Source: an uncultured Candidatus Melainabacteria bacterium
GTDB lineage: Bacteria; Cyanobacteriota; Vampirovibrionia; Gastranaerophilales; Gastranaerophilaceae
Reading direction: 5' to 3'
NCBI GenBank assembly: GCA_934757275.1
Contig: CAKVLN010000004.1
Span: 1-64,000, forward strand
DNA length: 64,000 nucleotides
Shown here one piece after another: positions 7,309-15,414 of this stretch. Below the pieces are notes generated by a model that worked only from the letters and a program-made list of their open reading frames with translations, was not told the DNA's origin and did no database searches. Made by a program: the position numbers and the translations under genes. Within the stretch, counting starts at the first letter, position 1, and every line of letters starts with the position of its first letter.

Positions 7309-8350
7309 GCAACCCTAAAGAAATTCTCTTATCTTTTGGATTAAATTTTACAATCTTTGTACTGATTTTGTCACCAGCGTTCAATATGCAGTTATTTGCG
7401 TTTTGATATTCTGCCAATGCTGATTGAGGAAGTAAAGCCTCAACACCTGCTAAAACTTCTACGAATGCGCCAAAAGGTTTAATTCTCGTAATTACTCCTT
7501 CTTTAATATCGCCTTCTTTAAGTTCTTCCTCTGCTTTAAGCCATGGATCTGGCTCAGTATTTTTCAAACTCAAACTGATTCTTTGTTTGTTATAATCAAC
7601 ATCAATAATTTCAACATTGATTTCTTGACCAACCTTCAATAAATCTGTTGGGTGCTCAACCCATTTCCAAGAAATTTGAGAAAGTGGAAGTAAACAATCT
7701 ACGCCACCAACATTTACAAAGGCACCGAAGTCAGTAATTCTTACAACTTCACCTTTAACAATTTGACCAACTTCAACTTGTTCAAATACGCTCTTGCGAG
7801 TTTCTGCCAAATTAGATTCAAATACTTTTCTGTTAGACAAAATTAAGTTGTTTTGAGCTTTATCCAAAGTTAAAATCTTAACATCAATTTTGTCCCCTAC
7901 GTTTGAAATGGTTTCTCTAGCACACAATTGACCTTGTGGAATAAAGCCTTGAACACCAGAAATATCAACAACAACACCGCCTCTAACAATTTGTGATACA
8001 ACAACGGAAATTGTTTCATCAGCTTCTTTAACCTTTTCAAGTTCTGCCCATGTATGAGCAAGATGAACTTTTTTGTATGAAAGTAAAAATTTTCCGTTTT
8101 CATCACAATCTTGAGTGATTAAAAATTCATATTCTGTATTTTTTTCTAAAACATTCTCAACTTTTGCATTTCTGTCTGATGAAACTTCATAGCTAGGAAC
8201 AAAAGCTGCACTTTTAGAACCAATATCTACAATCGCACCATTTGATTCATAATCGCAAACCACACCTTTTACAATATCTCCACGCTTAAAATTGTAATCA
8301 TACTTTGCTAAAAGTGATTCAAAATCACAATCTGAATACTGTTGAACCAT
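7283..8350 (-). CDS. rpsA: 30S ribosomal protein S1 (four S1 domains)
   Basis: 355 residues from ATG 8348-8350, chosen because AAGGAG lies 7 bp upstream; twelve further in-frame codons upstream lack a good site. Four S1 (OB-fold) domains are seen near residues 25-90, 108-172, 192-262 and 280-347. The third and fourth are the most typical (VGQIVKGEVVRITDFGAFVN; EGVITRIKPFGAFVEV). S1 binds mRNA leaders and helps load them on the 30S subunit. Four domains is fewer than the six of E. coli, nearer the short S1 of cyanobacteria. The gene's 3' end overlaps maf. Confidence 0.9.
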   Translation of the reverse strand: MVQQYSDCDFESLLAKYDYNFKRGDIVKGVVCDYESNGAIVDIGSKSAAFVPSYEVSSDRNAKVENVLEKNTEYEFLITQDCDENGKFLLSYKKVHLAHTWAELEKVKEADETISVVVSQIVRGGVVVDISGVQGFIPQGQLCARETISNVGDKIDVKILTLDKAQNNLILSNRKVFESNLAETRKSVFEQVEVGQIVKGEVVRITDFGAFVNVGGVDCLLPLSQISWKWVEHPTDLLKVGQEINVEIIDVDYNKQRISLSLKNTEPDPWLKAEEELKEGDIKEGVITRIKPFGAFVEVLAGVEALLPQSALAEYQNANNCILNAGDKISTKIVKFNPKDKRISLGLPTDSIQAE

Positions 8351-8556
8351 TCGTATTCTCCTTTTCTCTAATAAACACGAGGTCATTATAGCATACTAAG
8401 CCGATTAGAGCAATAGGGGAGCGTAAAATAGATGTGATTTTAGACAAAGATTTCTATTAAGTTTTGTAAACTTTCATGAAAAATAGGCTTTTTAGAGGAT
8501 AAAACATGAGGTATAATGGAGTTATATAAGTATATTATTAACCAGAAAATAGGATT

Positions 8557-9015
8557 ATGAGTACTGAATCTATTGCACCGTATTCGCCGAACACAGTGTA
8601 TGGACAACTGACTTCGCCGTTTACGCCGAAACAAATTAAGATTAATGCGCATACGCCTTATGACAAAGTTGAAGAAAACGAGTCTAAGGCATTTTCTCGT
8701 GAAAGTTTTAAGGCTAAACCACAGGCAAAAATGATTTACGAATTGCCTGAAAATAATGATAAAAAAGATAGCGATTATCCTCCAAAGTTTAGCAACAGCG
8801 AAGAAAAAGATACTAAAGACAAAACTGTTGATGTATCGACCTTTCAAGCTTCAACAATTTCTTCAAAGGATATCGTTAGCAATTCTTTAAAACATGGTTA
8901 TACAACAGATCAAGCCATTGCTGTAACAAAAGCTCAAAAAGCATACAAGAACAGTGCTATAATGACAAAAAATCCAACAGAAGTTTTGAGTAAACATTCA
9001 TACAAAGTTGCATAA
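8557..9015 (+). CDS. Hydrophilic protein of unknown function
   Basis: 152 residues, starting MSTESIAPYSPNTVYGQL, rich in Lys, Ser, Asp and Pro, with no membrane segment or signal peptide. The first two thirds look disordered. A short conserved-looking C-terminal part (SLKHGYTTDQAIAVTKAQKAY) is likely helical. A weak AGGATT stands before the ATG and TATAAG/TATTAT-like boxes lie upstream. It is followed by the korA unit but has its own spacing and need not be part of it. I do not recognise the family. Confidence 0.7.
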   Translation: MSTESIAPYSPNTVYGQLTSPFTPKQIKINAHTPYDKVEENESKAFSRESFKAKPQAKMIYELPENNDKKDSDYPPKFSNSEEKDTKDKTVDVSTFQASTISSKDIVSNSLKHGYTTDQAIAVTKAQKAYKNSAIMTKNPTEVLSKHSYKVA

Positions 9016-9085
9016 AATTTTTCTACCCTTTTTACAACCTTTTGTAGTAAAATATTGGTGTAAATATTAAGGGAAGGTTAGAAAA

Positions 9086-10180
9086 ATGGTAAACAAACTT
9101 ATTAAAGAAGACACTAAAATGTTCCTAACAGGAAATGAAGTGCTAGCTTATGCCGCAAATTCGGCAGAGGCTGATTTTATGTATGGTTATCCGATTACAC
9201 CTCAGAACGAAATTATGCACACTTGGTGTAAACTCTTGCCAAAAACTGGTGCAGGTTTCTTGCAAACAGAAGACGAAATTTCTGCTGGTTTTTCAACCAT
9301 CGGTGGAATTTTAGCTGGCAGAAGAGCATTCACTGCAACTGCTGGTCCTGGGAATGTAATTATGCAAGACGCTCAATCAATGGCTGAAATGATGAGAATA
9401 CCGTTCGTATGTGCGGTTATGCAAAGAGGCGGTCCTTCTACTGCAACAGTTATTTACGCTCAACAAGAAACTAGATTGACTTGTTTTGGTGGCAACGGTG
9501 AAGGTTTTAGAATTGTATATTCAACTGCTGGACACCAAGATTTGTACGATTATATGATTAAAGCTTTCAACACTGCTTGGAAATATCGTTTCCCAACTTA
9601 CGTTTTGGCAGACGGTTATCAAGGCAAAATGAGAGAGCCTGTAATGCTATATGACCCAGCATCTCGTGGCATAACAATGGTTCCTACAACAAAATCACTT
9701 CTTGCAGACGGTCAAATCGGTATTGATAGAAAATCTGCTCACATGAGAAACACTTACAACATGGAAGAAGAATTGATGAACGTATTAGACGGTTATCAAG
9801 CAGATTTCGACAAAATGTCAGAAGAAGTTCAAGAATGGGAAGAATACAAGGCTGAAGATGCTGAAATCCTTGTTATCGCTCACGGTATCGTTGCACGTTC
9901 TGCAAGAACTGCAATTGATGAATTGAGAGAAAAAGGTATCAAGGCTGGTTTATTCAGACCTATCACGATTAGACCATTAGCAGTTAAACCTTTAAGAGCT
10001 GCCGTAAGCAGAGCAAAACAAATCTTGTTCACAGAATCTGCAAACGGTCAACTTGCTCAAATGGTACTTGAAAAACTATATGGCTTAACCACTCCATACT
10101 CAACCTTGTTCAAAATGGGTGTTGGCGTAACAGGCGACGATATCGTTGCTAAAGTAGAGAGTATGTTGGTAGTAGCTTAA
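9086..10180 (+). CDS. korA: 2-oxoacid:ferredoxin oxidoreductase, alpha subunit
   Basis: 364 residues. The N-terminal pyrimidine-binding part is typical: FLTGNEVLAYAANSAEADFMYGYPITPQNEIM, QTEDEISAGFSTIGGILAGRRAFTATAGPG and the conserved MQRGGPSTATV. The C-terminal domain II begins near residue 250 (DAEILVIAHGIVARSARTAI). The complex oxidatively decarboxylates a 2-oxoacid to acyl-CoA with ferredoxin as acceptor, or runs in reverse. Substrate (2-oxoglutarate or a branched-chain oxoacid) cannot be settled by eye. First of four subunit genes in the order alpha, beta, gamma, delta. GGGAAGG precedes the ATG. Confidence 0.9.
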   Translation: MVNKLIKEDTKMFLTGNEVLAYAANSAEADFMYGYPITPQNEIMHTWCKLLPKTGAGFLQTEDEISAGFSTIGGILAGRRAFTATAGPGNVIMQDAQSMAEMMRIPFVCAVMQRGGPSTATVIYAQQETRLTCFGGNGEGFRIVYSTAGHQDLYDYMIKAFNTAWKYRFPTYVLADGYQGKMREPVMLYDPASRGITMVPTTKSLLADGQIGIDRKSAHMRNTYNMEEELMNVLDGYQADFDKMSEEVQEWEEYKAEDAEILVIAHGIVARSARTAIDELREKGIKAGLFRPITIRPLAVKPLRAAVSRAKQILFTESANGQLAQMVLEKLYGLTTPYSTLFKMGVGVTGDDIVAKVESMLVVA

Positions 10181-10185
10181 TGAAC

Positions 10186-10316
10186 GGAGTGAATAGGTCA
10201 ATAAGTGAAAGAGTGAATAAGTTCGTATTAAATATATTCAATGTTTAACTCAGTTCAATATTGACAATAACTTAAATGAACTTATTGCCTTATTCACCTA
10301 TTCACTTATTCACTTC
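10186..10316. repeat. Octamer inverted-repeat element, copy 1
   Basis: It fills the korA-korB gap. The left arm (10186-10224) is a run of octamers of type AGTGAATA / GGTCAATA ending AGTTC. The right arm (10278-10316) is its inverted counterpart, matching at about 31 of 39 positions. The 53-bp centre (GTTCGTATTAAATA...) is about 82% identical to the reverse complement of the centre of the element at 47394-47524. The transcript could form a long stem-loop. Confidence 0.85.
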
Positions 10317-10334
10317 TAAAAAAAGGAGATAAAA

Positions 10335-11084
10335 ATGTCAGAATTATTAACACTTCCACCAAATTTACCAAAATCTCAGAATGCTGAGGTTGGCGCAAGT
10401 AAATTTTGCCCTGGTTGTGGACACGGAATAACTTTAAAAGCACTAGAAAGTGCAATCGATGAACTTGGTATCCAACAAAAAACAGTTTTTGGCTGTGATA
10501 TTGGTTGTTCTTTGTTAGCTTGGAATTACCTAGATGTTGACACCGTTCAAACTCACCACGGAAGAACAACTCCAGTAATTTATGGTTTCACAAGAGCTAA
10601 CAAAGAAGCTATTGGTATTGCGTACATGGGCGATGGCGGTGGTCTTGCAATCGGCGCACAACACCTTGTTAACGCAACTGTTCGTGGCGAAAGAATGATG
10701 ATAGTAGTTGTGAACAACACAAACTACGGTATGACTGGCGGGCAAATGTCACCTACTACAATGCCTGGACAAAAAACTGAAACAACACCTTACGGCAGAG
10801 ATTGTGAAGTTACTGGTAAACCTGCAAAGGCAGCTGAAATGGTTGCATCTATTGCAGACAAGTCAAAATCTTTCGTTGCACGTTCCTCTGTTTCAAACTT
10901 CATGAAACTAAAACAAACCTTTGTAAAAGGCTTGAAGAATGTTGAAAACGGCGGTTTCTCTTTCGTAGAAGTTCTTTCTATTTGTCCTCTTAACTGGAGA
11001 ACAAATAACGTTGATACCTTTGGTAGACTTAAACAAATGGAAGAATTTTTTGAAGTGAAAGAATTTTTGGCACCAGAAGGATAA
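10335..11084 (+). CDS. korB: 2-oxoacid:ferredoxin oxidoreductase, beta subunit
   Basis: 249 residues. This is the thiamine-diphosphate subunit: it has the conserved FCPGCGHG near residue 28, FGCDIGCSLLAWNYL, the Mg/ThDP-binding MGDGGGLAIGAQHLVNA and NNTNYGMTGGQMSPTT. CPLNW near the end is also typical of KorB/VorA. It forms the active site with KorA. AAAAGGAGATAAAA precedes the ATG and lies just outside the repeat element, so the element does not replace the ribosome binding site. Confidence 0.92.
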   Translation: MSELLTLPPNLPKSQNAEVGASKFCPGCGHGITLKALESAIDELGIQQKTVFGCDIGCSLLAWNYLDVDTVQTHHGRTTPVIYGFTRANKEAIGIAYMGDGGGLAIGAQHLVNATVRGERMMIVVVNNTNYGMTGGQMSPTTMPGQKTETTPYGRDCEVTGKPAKAAEMVASIADKSKSFVARSSVSNFMKLKQTFVKGLKNVENGGFSFVEVLSICPLNWRTNNVDTFGRLKQMEEFFEVKEFLAPEG

Positions 11085-11094
11085 AGTAACAGAA

Positions 11095-11235
11095 AGGGAA
11101 TGAGGTAATAGGGTAATAAGGGAATAAGAGATTTTAAATTTTTGTTTAAGTGAATTGTGTTTATTAAACGCAATATAAAAATAAAAATATTTAATACCAC
11201 CTATTCCCTCATTACCTTATTCCCCTATTCCCTTA
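11095..11235. repeat. Octamer inverted-repeat element, copy 2
   Basis: It fills the korB-korC gap. The left arm (11095-11131) is made of octamers such as AGGGAATG, AGGTAATA and GGGTAATA. The right arm (about 11201-11235) is the inverted version. The A/T-rich centre, with GATTTTAAATT and TATTAAACG, is shared with copy 3 at 11822-11962. Confidence 0.85.
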
Positions 11236-11249
11236 AAAAGGAGATAAAA

Positions 11250-11813
11250 ATGTCTAGAACAAAAATAGTATTAGCAGGTGAAGGCGGTCAAGGCGTTCAA
11301 TCTATTGCTAAAATTCTTGTAGAGGCTGGTTACGAAGCTGGCAAGCAAGTTTTATATATTCCAAACTTTGGCGTGGAACAAAGAGGCGGTGTTTCTATTG
11401 CATTTTGCCAAATCGCAGATGAAAGAATTGGTGAACCACGATTTGCAAAAGGTGATATCATTATAATGCTTTCAGATAGAGCAATCGACCGTTGCGAAGC
11501 TTATGTAAGCGAAAATTCAACAGTTGTTTATGATACCTCTGTTTGTACAAAGAAACCTCAAGTAAAATGCAAACAAGTTATTGGTGTTGACGCTAACAAA
11601 ATCGCAAACGAAAAACTCAGCGCAAGAGTATTTAACATCATTATTTTGGGCGTTCTACTTGCTGCAACTAGCGTTTTGAAATTGGAAGATATCAAAAACG
11701 CTATGGAAATGGCACTTGGTAAAAAATTTGACGCAAAACCAGAATTGAGAGATTTAAACTACAAAGCTCTTGAAATGGGAATGGAAATGGTGAACATCGG
11801 AGCAAAAGTGTAA
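11250..11813 (+). CDS. korC: 2-oxoacid:ferredoxin oxidoreductase, gamma subunit
   Basis: 187 residues from ATG 11250, preceded by AAAAAGGAGATAAAA. The frame is open 31 codons further upstream, but that part is repeat-element sequence. Typical gamma features: IVLAGEGGQGVQSIAKIL near the N-terminus, YIPNFGVEQRGGVSIAFCQI, then GDIIIMLSDRAIDRC. This subunit completes the catalytic core of KOR/VOR-type enzymes. Third gene of the operon. Confidence 0.92.
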   Translation: MSRTKIVLAGEGGQGVQSIAKILVEAGYEAGKQVLYIPNFGVEQRGGVSIAFCQIADERIGEPRFAKGDIIIMLSDRAIDRCEAYVSENSTVVYDTSVCTKKPQVKCKQVIGVDANKIANEKLSARVFNIIILGVLLAATSVLKLEDIKNAMEMALGKKFDAKPELRDLNYKALEMGMEMVNIGAKV

Positions 11814-11821
11814 ATTAAGAA

Positions 11822-11962
11822 AAGGGAATAAGGGAATAGGGTAATAAGGGAATAAGAGATTTTAAATTATTGTTTAAGAAAATGTGCTTAATAAACATAA
11901 TATAAAAATAGAAAATATTTTATACCACTTATTCCTTTATTACCTCATTACCTTATTCCCTT
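11822..11962. repeat. Octamer inverted-repeat element, copy 3
   Basis: It fills the korC-korD gap. The left arm (11822-11857) reads in octamers AGGGAATA, AGGGAATA, GGGTAATA. The right arm (about 11927-11962) is inverted. The centre closely matches copy 2, so the two are probably duplicates of one element. Confidence 0.85.
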
Positions 11963-11974
11963 GAGAAAGGATTA

Positions 11975-12250
11975 ATGATGAGCGAAAAACAATATCGTGG
12001 ATATAAAATTGAAGGCGTAGGAAAAGGTAAAGCTGATTACTATGTTTATACAGATTTGTGCAAGGGCTGCGGACTTTGTATTGCAAAATGCCCAATGAAC
12101 AAGGCTGGCAAAGAATGTTTGCAATGGTCAAAAGAAGTTGGTTTGTACCAAACACCAGCGGTTGCACCAAATCCAGAAATCTGTATTGCCTGTGGTGCTT
12201 GTGCAATGACTTGCCCAGATAGCGCAATTAGAATTGAAAAAAGAAATTAG
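11975..12250 (+). CDS. korD: 2-oxoacid:ferredoxin oxidoreductase, delta (ferredoxin) subunit
   Basis: 91 residues with two [4Fe-4S] motifs: CKGCGLCIAKCPMNK near residues 29-43 and CIACGACAMTCPDSAI near residues 70-85. It passes electrons from the catalytic core to free ferredoxin. Two adjacent ATG codons (11975, 11978) are possible starts; AAAGGA just upstream fits the second slightly better. Last gene of the operon, followed by an intrinsic terminator. Confidence 0.92.
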   Translation: MMSEKQYRGYKIEGVGKGKADYYVYTDLCKGCGLCIAKCPMNKAGKECLQWSKEVGLYQTPAVAPNPEICIACGACAMTCPDSAIRIEKRN

Positions 12251-12260
12251 ATTTAACAAC

Positions 12261-12296
12261 TAAAGTGGGGCAATAAATTGCCCCACTTTAGTTTTG
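12261..12296 (+). terminator. Terminator of the 2-oxoacid oxidoreductase operon
   Basis: A perfect 13-bp stem (12261-12273 with 12278-12290, loop TAAA, core GTGGGGCAA/TTGCCCCAC) is followed by GTTTTG. Confidence 0.9.
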
Positions 12297-12347
12297 TATG
12301 TATTTTGGAATTTAAAACGCTAGAAACGCACGCAACCTCTTTAACGT

Positions 12348-12373
12348 TAATGGTGCAATTCTTTGCACCATTA
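12348..12373. terminator. Hairpin of the GGTGCAA/TTGCACC family
   Basis: A perfect 11-bp stem TAATGGTGCAA/TTGCACCATTA with a 4-nt loop. The same core recurs in hairpins at 23677-23705 and 45309-45325. Here it lies in an otherwise non-coding 430-bp gap and may be a second terminator or a small dispersed repeat. Confidence 0.6.
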
Positions 12374-12425
12374 AATTTGGAGTCATTGTAAGTTGCTAAT
12401 TGGCTTTTTGACTTTTATTAAAAAA

Positions 12426-12515
12426 CGTAGGGTACGCCGTTTAACGCACCAATAACTTTAGACTTTTTAATAAAACCCTCTCCCGCCTTCGGCACCCTCT
12501 CCAAAAGGAGAGGGA
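12426..12515. repeat. Fragments of two dispersed repeats in a gene-free gap
   Basis: 12426-12450 (CGTAGGGTACGCCG...TTAACGCACC) resembles the widespread GTAGGGTGCGTTA-type repeat. 12475-12515 contains CCCTCTCC-AAAA-GGAGAGGG, a perfect hairpin (12495-12502 with 12507-12514) next to a second CCCTCTCCC, as in another common intergenic repeat. The 12300-12680 gap shows no gene, only these relics. Confidence 0.55.
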
Positions 12516-12683
12516 ACTAAAGACGTTCAATTAGCGCAGTTTAAACAGAAATCAAAAAGTTTACTAAAAGTAAACTTTTCTCTAATATACATTCTTTTAA
12601 TACTCTACCCCCAAAAACTAAACTAACAGGTAATTTATGTTAAACCATAACCCATTACAATTTTTGTATGGAGATATGTTGTT

Positions 12684-12995
12684 ATGGAAAAATTTCAAAA
12701 TAAATATTTAGAACTTAAAAACATAGACAAAGACATAGTAAATTGGGTTGAAAATATTGCAGAAGAAAACAACTGTAAAATAGAACGCAAAGAATGGAAA
12801 AGCAAATATAACAGCTATGTTGTCTACGATTACGAGCCTTTTTGTTCAGAAGGTTTTGAAATAAATCTGTTATTAAGTTCTTATGACCTATCCTACCTCA
12901 ATTTCATAAAATACTTATACAATGAAAAACTTAGCACAATTGAGTATCTTGACAACTGTGCAAAAATTCCTGCAATAAAAAACTATTCAATTTAG
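12684..12995 (+). CDS. Small protein of unknown function
   Basis: 103 residues, start MEKFQNKYLELKNIDKDIV, rich in Asn, Lys, Tyr and Glu. No signal peptide or membrane segment is seen. An alternating pattern in the middle (YNSYVVYDYEPF, FEINLLLSSYDLSYL) suggests a small alpha/beta fold. GGAGATATG lies before the ATG at fair spacing. It stands alone between the repeat-filled gap and the aminotransferase. I do not recognise it. Confidence 0.6.
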   Translation: MEKFQNKYLELKNIDKDIVNWVENIAEENNCKIERKEWKSKYNSYVVYDYEPFCSEGFEINLLLSSYDLSYLNFIKYLYNEKLSTIEYLDNCAKIPAIKNYSI

Positions 12996-13044
12996 CATAA
13001 TTGGTATATAATCCTTTATGTAGAGTCTAAAAAGGATTATTAAT

Positions 13045-14286
13045 ATGCAAGAATTTTTTAATGATTATGTACAGTCACTTGAAACTTATATTATGTTTCG
13101 CATCAAAGAAACTGTAGCAAGAATTACACCAGAGCTTATCAAAAAAGGCAGAGCACCAATCTCTTTGTCTATGGGTGCGCCTACTGCGACACCTCCTCAA
13201 GCTCTTATAGATGCATTAAAAAATGCACTTGACGAAAAAGGTGTTCACTTATATTCAACACCAAAAGGTGAACCGTATTATAGAGAAGCGATTGCGAAAA
13301 GAATGAAAAAACGTTTCAACGTGGAACTTGACCCTGCAACAGAAATTTTTTCTCTAATTGGTTCAAAAGAAGGTTTAGCTAATTTTATTAGAGTAATTCT
13401 TAATCCTACAACAAACATTGAAGAAAAAGAAATCATTCTTGTTCCAGACCCTGGATACGCTTCATATAAAGAAATGATAAAAGTGTCTGGCGGACTATCA
13501 TACCCAATTCCACTAACTCCTGAAAACAATTTCATGCCAGACATGGAAGATGTTTGGACAGAGTTCCTTAAAAAGGGGTATAATCCTAAAAAAGTTAAAG
13601 CAATGTTGATTAATTATCCAAACAACCCGCTTGGTGCAACTGCTACAAAAGAATATTTGCAAAGCGTTGTAGACTTCTGCAAAAAACACCACATATTATT
13701 GATTTCAGATGCAGCATACACAGATATGTACTTCAAGCCAGAACTAAAACCTATGAGCATTTTAGAAATCGAAGACGCAAAAGATATTGCAGTAGAATTT
13801 TTCAGTTTTTCTAAACCTTATGCAATCACTGGCTGGAGATTAGGCTGGGTTTGCGGTAACGCAGAGGCCGTAAGAACTTTCGGCAAACTTAAATCTACCC
13901 TAGATTCTGGTCTATTCAAAGCCCTTCAAAAAGCCTGTGCAGAAATTCTTAACTCAGAAGAAGGCGATAAATACATCGAAGAGGCAAATAAAAGATTCAA
14001 ACAAAATCAAGATGTTTTCGTAAAAGGCTTGAAAGAAGAATTAGGTTGGGGTGATTTCAATATCCCAAATGCAACCTTCTATTTGTGGTTACCAATTCCT
14101 CCTCGTTACGAATCTTCAGTAGAATTTACGGACGAGCTTATGCATAAATCAGGCGTAATTGCAGTCCCTGGTGACGCATTTGGCGAATATGGCAAAGGCT
14201 ATTTTAGGGTTTCTATCGTTTGCACATCAGAAGAACTTAAAGAAGCAATTCAGAGAATGAAAAAAGACGGTTTTAGCTGGAAGTAG
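13045..14286 (+). CDS. dapL: Class I/II PLP aminotransferase, LL-diaminopimelate aminotransferase-like
   Basis: 413 residues, fold-type I aminotransferase. The PLP lysine lies in SFSKPYAITGWRLGW (around residues 252-266). NYPNNPLG (Asn binding PLP) and DAAYTDMYF also fit. The segment FGKLKSTLDSGLFKALQ after the lysine resembles the corresponding part of LL-diaminopimelate aminotransferases, which make LL-diaminopimelate for lysine and peptidoglycan in cyanobacteria and other phyla. Aspartate- or alanine-type activity remains possible. AAAAAGGATT precedes the ATG and TATAAT lies about 37 bp upstream, so it has its own promoter. Confidence 0.75.
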   Translation: MQEFFNDYVQSLETYIMFRIKETVARITPELIKKGRAPISLSMGAPTATPPQALIDALKNALDEKGVHLYSTPKGEPYYREAIAKRMKKRFNVELDPATEIFSLIGSKEGLANFIRVILNPTTNIEEKEIILVPDPGYASYKEMIKVSGGLSYPIPLTPENNFMPDMEDVWTEFLKKGYNPKKVKAMLINYPNNPLGATATKEYLQSVVDFCKKHHILLISDAAYTDMYFKPELKPMSILEIEDAKDIAVEFFSFSKPYAITGWRLGWVCGNAEAVRTFGKLKSTLDSGLFKALQKACAEILNSEEGDKYIEEANKRFKQNQDVFVKGLKEELGWGDFNIPNATFYLWLPIPPRYESSVEFTDELMHKSGVIAVPGDAFGEYGKGYFRVSIVCTSEELKEAIQRMKKDGFSWK

Positions 14287-14314
14287 GTTTGTTGGGGTAG
14301 AAACCCCAACAAAC
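14287..14314. terminator. Hairpin after the aminotransferase gene
   Basis: A perfect 12-bp stem, GTTTGTTGGGGT/ACCCCAACAAAC, loop of 4 nt, begins right after the stop codon. It lacks a clear U tract, so it may act as an RNA-stabilising hairpin or weak terminator. Confidence 0.6.
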
Positions 14315-14405
14315 AAGTCTAGCATAATGAAGTTGCAAAATCTTGAAATTCTCGCACTAAAATGGTACTATTATTAATATACAATAAGATGTAAGGATTA
14401 TTTTA

Positions 14406-14837
14406 ATGAAAAAAATATTAATTTTGCTCGCTATAATGGTTCCAATTTCTGTCATTGCAGAAGAGGCACTTTCTGGTGTTAACGAGCCAGAATGGAAAGA
14501 CTTTGCTCCGCACGCATATATTAATATCGAACAGCCAAAAGGCATTGGCAAATTGAATGAAACAGCATCTTATTGGTACAAAAGAAAAGCTGATTTTGAA
14601 AGCTCTATAAAAGAATGCCGTGAAATGACTGATTATGACGCTCAGTTAAGTTGCTATCAAGAGGTTAAAATCAAGCAATACCAAAAAAATAGCGATTATA
14701 ACGCAAGATTAGAAGCTCAAGAACGTGCAAGAATGGTTCCTCAAGAAATGTACGACAGAACAAACACAATGCTACCAATTGGCGGCTATCTTAATAACTT
14801 TGCACGTTTCCAACCAAATGAAATTAGAGGATACTAA
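14406..14837 (+). CDS. Secreted protein of unknown function
   Basis: 143 residues. Residues 1-18 are a signal peptide (MKKILILLAIMVPISVIA, then EE). The mature part is charged and helical, with two cysteines (KECREM, LSCYQE) about 15 residues apart that could form a disulphide, and several Tyr-rich stretches. It would be exported to the periplasm or cell surface. A weak AAGGATTA lies upstream. It converges with rdgB, leaving only 6 bp between the stop codons. No family recognised. Confidence 0.75.
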   Translation: MKKILILLAIMVPISVIAEEALSGVNEPEWKDFAPHAYINIEQPKGIGKLNETASYWYKRKADFESSIKECREMTDYDAQLSCYQEVKIKQYQKNSDYNARLEAQERARMVPQEMYDRTNTMLPIGGYLNNFARFQPNEIRGY

Positions 14838-14843
14838 TTTAGC

Positions 14844-15410
14844 TTAAAGCTTTGAAAGATATTCAACCACTCTTCTTAAAGCAATTGAACGGTGAGAAAT
14901 TTGGTTTTTCTCGTCTTCACTCATTTCTGCTATTGTTCTAATGTCGCCTTTTACAAGAAAAATCGGATCATAGCCAAAACCGTTCACACCTCGTGCCTCT
15001 TTTGTAATTGAGCCTTCACAAATTCCAGTTGTTGAGTATTCCACCTCACCACTCGGGTTGATTAAAGTCATACAACACGCAAAATGTGCCGTCCTATCTT
15101 GCTTATTTTTCATCTCGTCTAAAACACGCTCAATTCTTTTTGCAGGTGTTTCGGCATATCTAGCTGAATATATTCCAGGAGCACCACCTAAGGCGTCTAC
15201 ACAAAGCCCTGAATCGTCTGCCAGCGTCCAAGTTTTTGACAATTCCCACGCAGCTTTCGCCTTGATAAAAGAATTTTCTTCAAAAGTTGCACCATCTTCT
15301 ATTGGATCAAACCCCGCTGGAGGTAGAATAAATTCTAAACCGCTACCTTCTACAATCTCGTTAATCTCTTTCACCTTATGAGCATTTGATGATGCCAAAA
15401 CTATTTTCAT
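14844..15410 (-). CDS. rdgB: XTP/dITP pyrophosphatase, RdgB/HAM1 family
   Basis: 188 residues. The N-terminal LASSNAHKVKEI matches the family's substrate-binding start. EENSFIKAKAAW, LADDSGLCVDALGGAPGIYSARYA and the C-terminal GFGYDPIF and SHRSIALRR are all diagnostic. The enzyme removes inosine and xanthosine triphosphates before they enter DNA. It is last in a run with a glycosyltransferase (4-bp gap) and a hibernation factor. Confidence 0.96.
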   Translation of the reverse strand: MKIVLASSNAHKVKEINEIVEGSGLEFILPPAGFDPIEDGATFEENSFIKAKAAWELSKTWTLADDSGLCVDALGGAPGIYSARYAETPAKRIERVLDEMKNKQDRTAHFACCMTLINPSGEVEYSTTGICEGSITKEARGVNGFGYDPIFLVKGDIRTIAEMSEDEKNQISHRSIALRRVVEYLSKL

Positions 15411-15414
15411 TAAA

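Noticed and set aside
9030..9052. A fourth HLR1-like site before korA (TTTACAAC-CT-TTTGTAGT)
   Set aside because: The second half matches only 4 of 6 core positions, and the first fails the final A/T position.
10186..11962. CRISPR-like array
   Set aside because: The repeats are 8-bp tandem units in inverted arms without spacers of equal length, and no cas genes are near.
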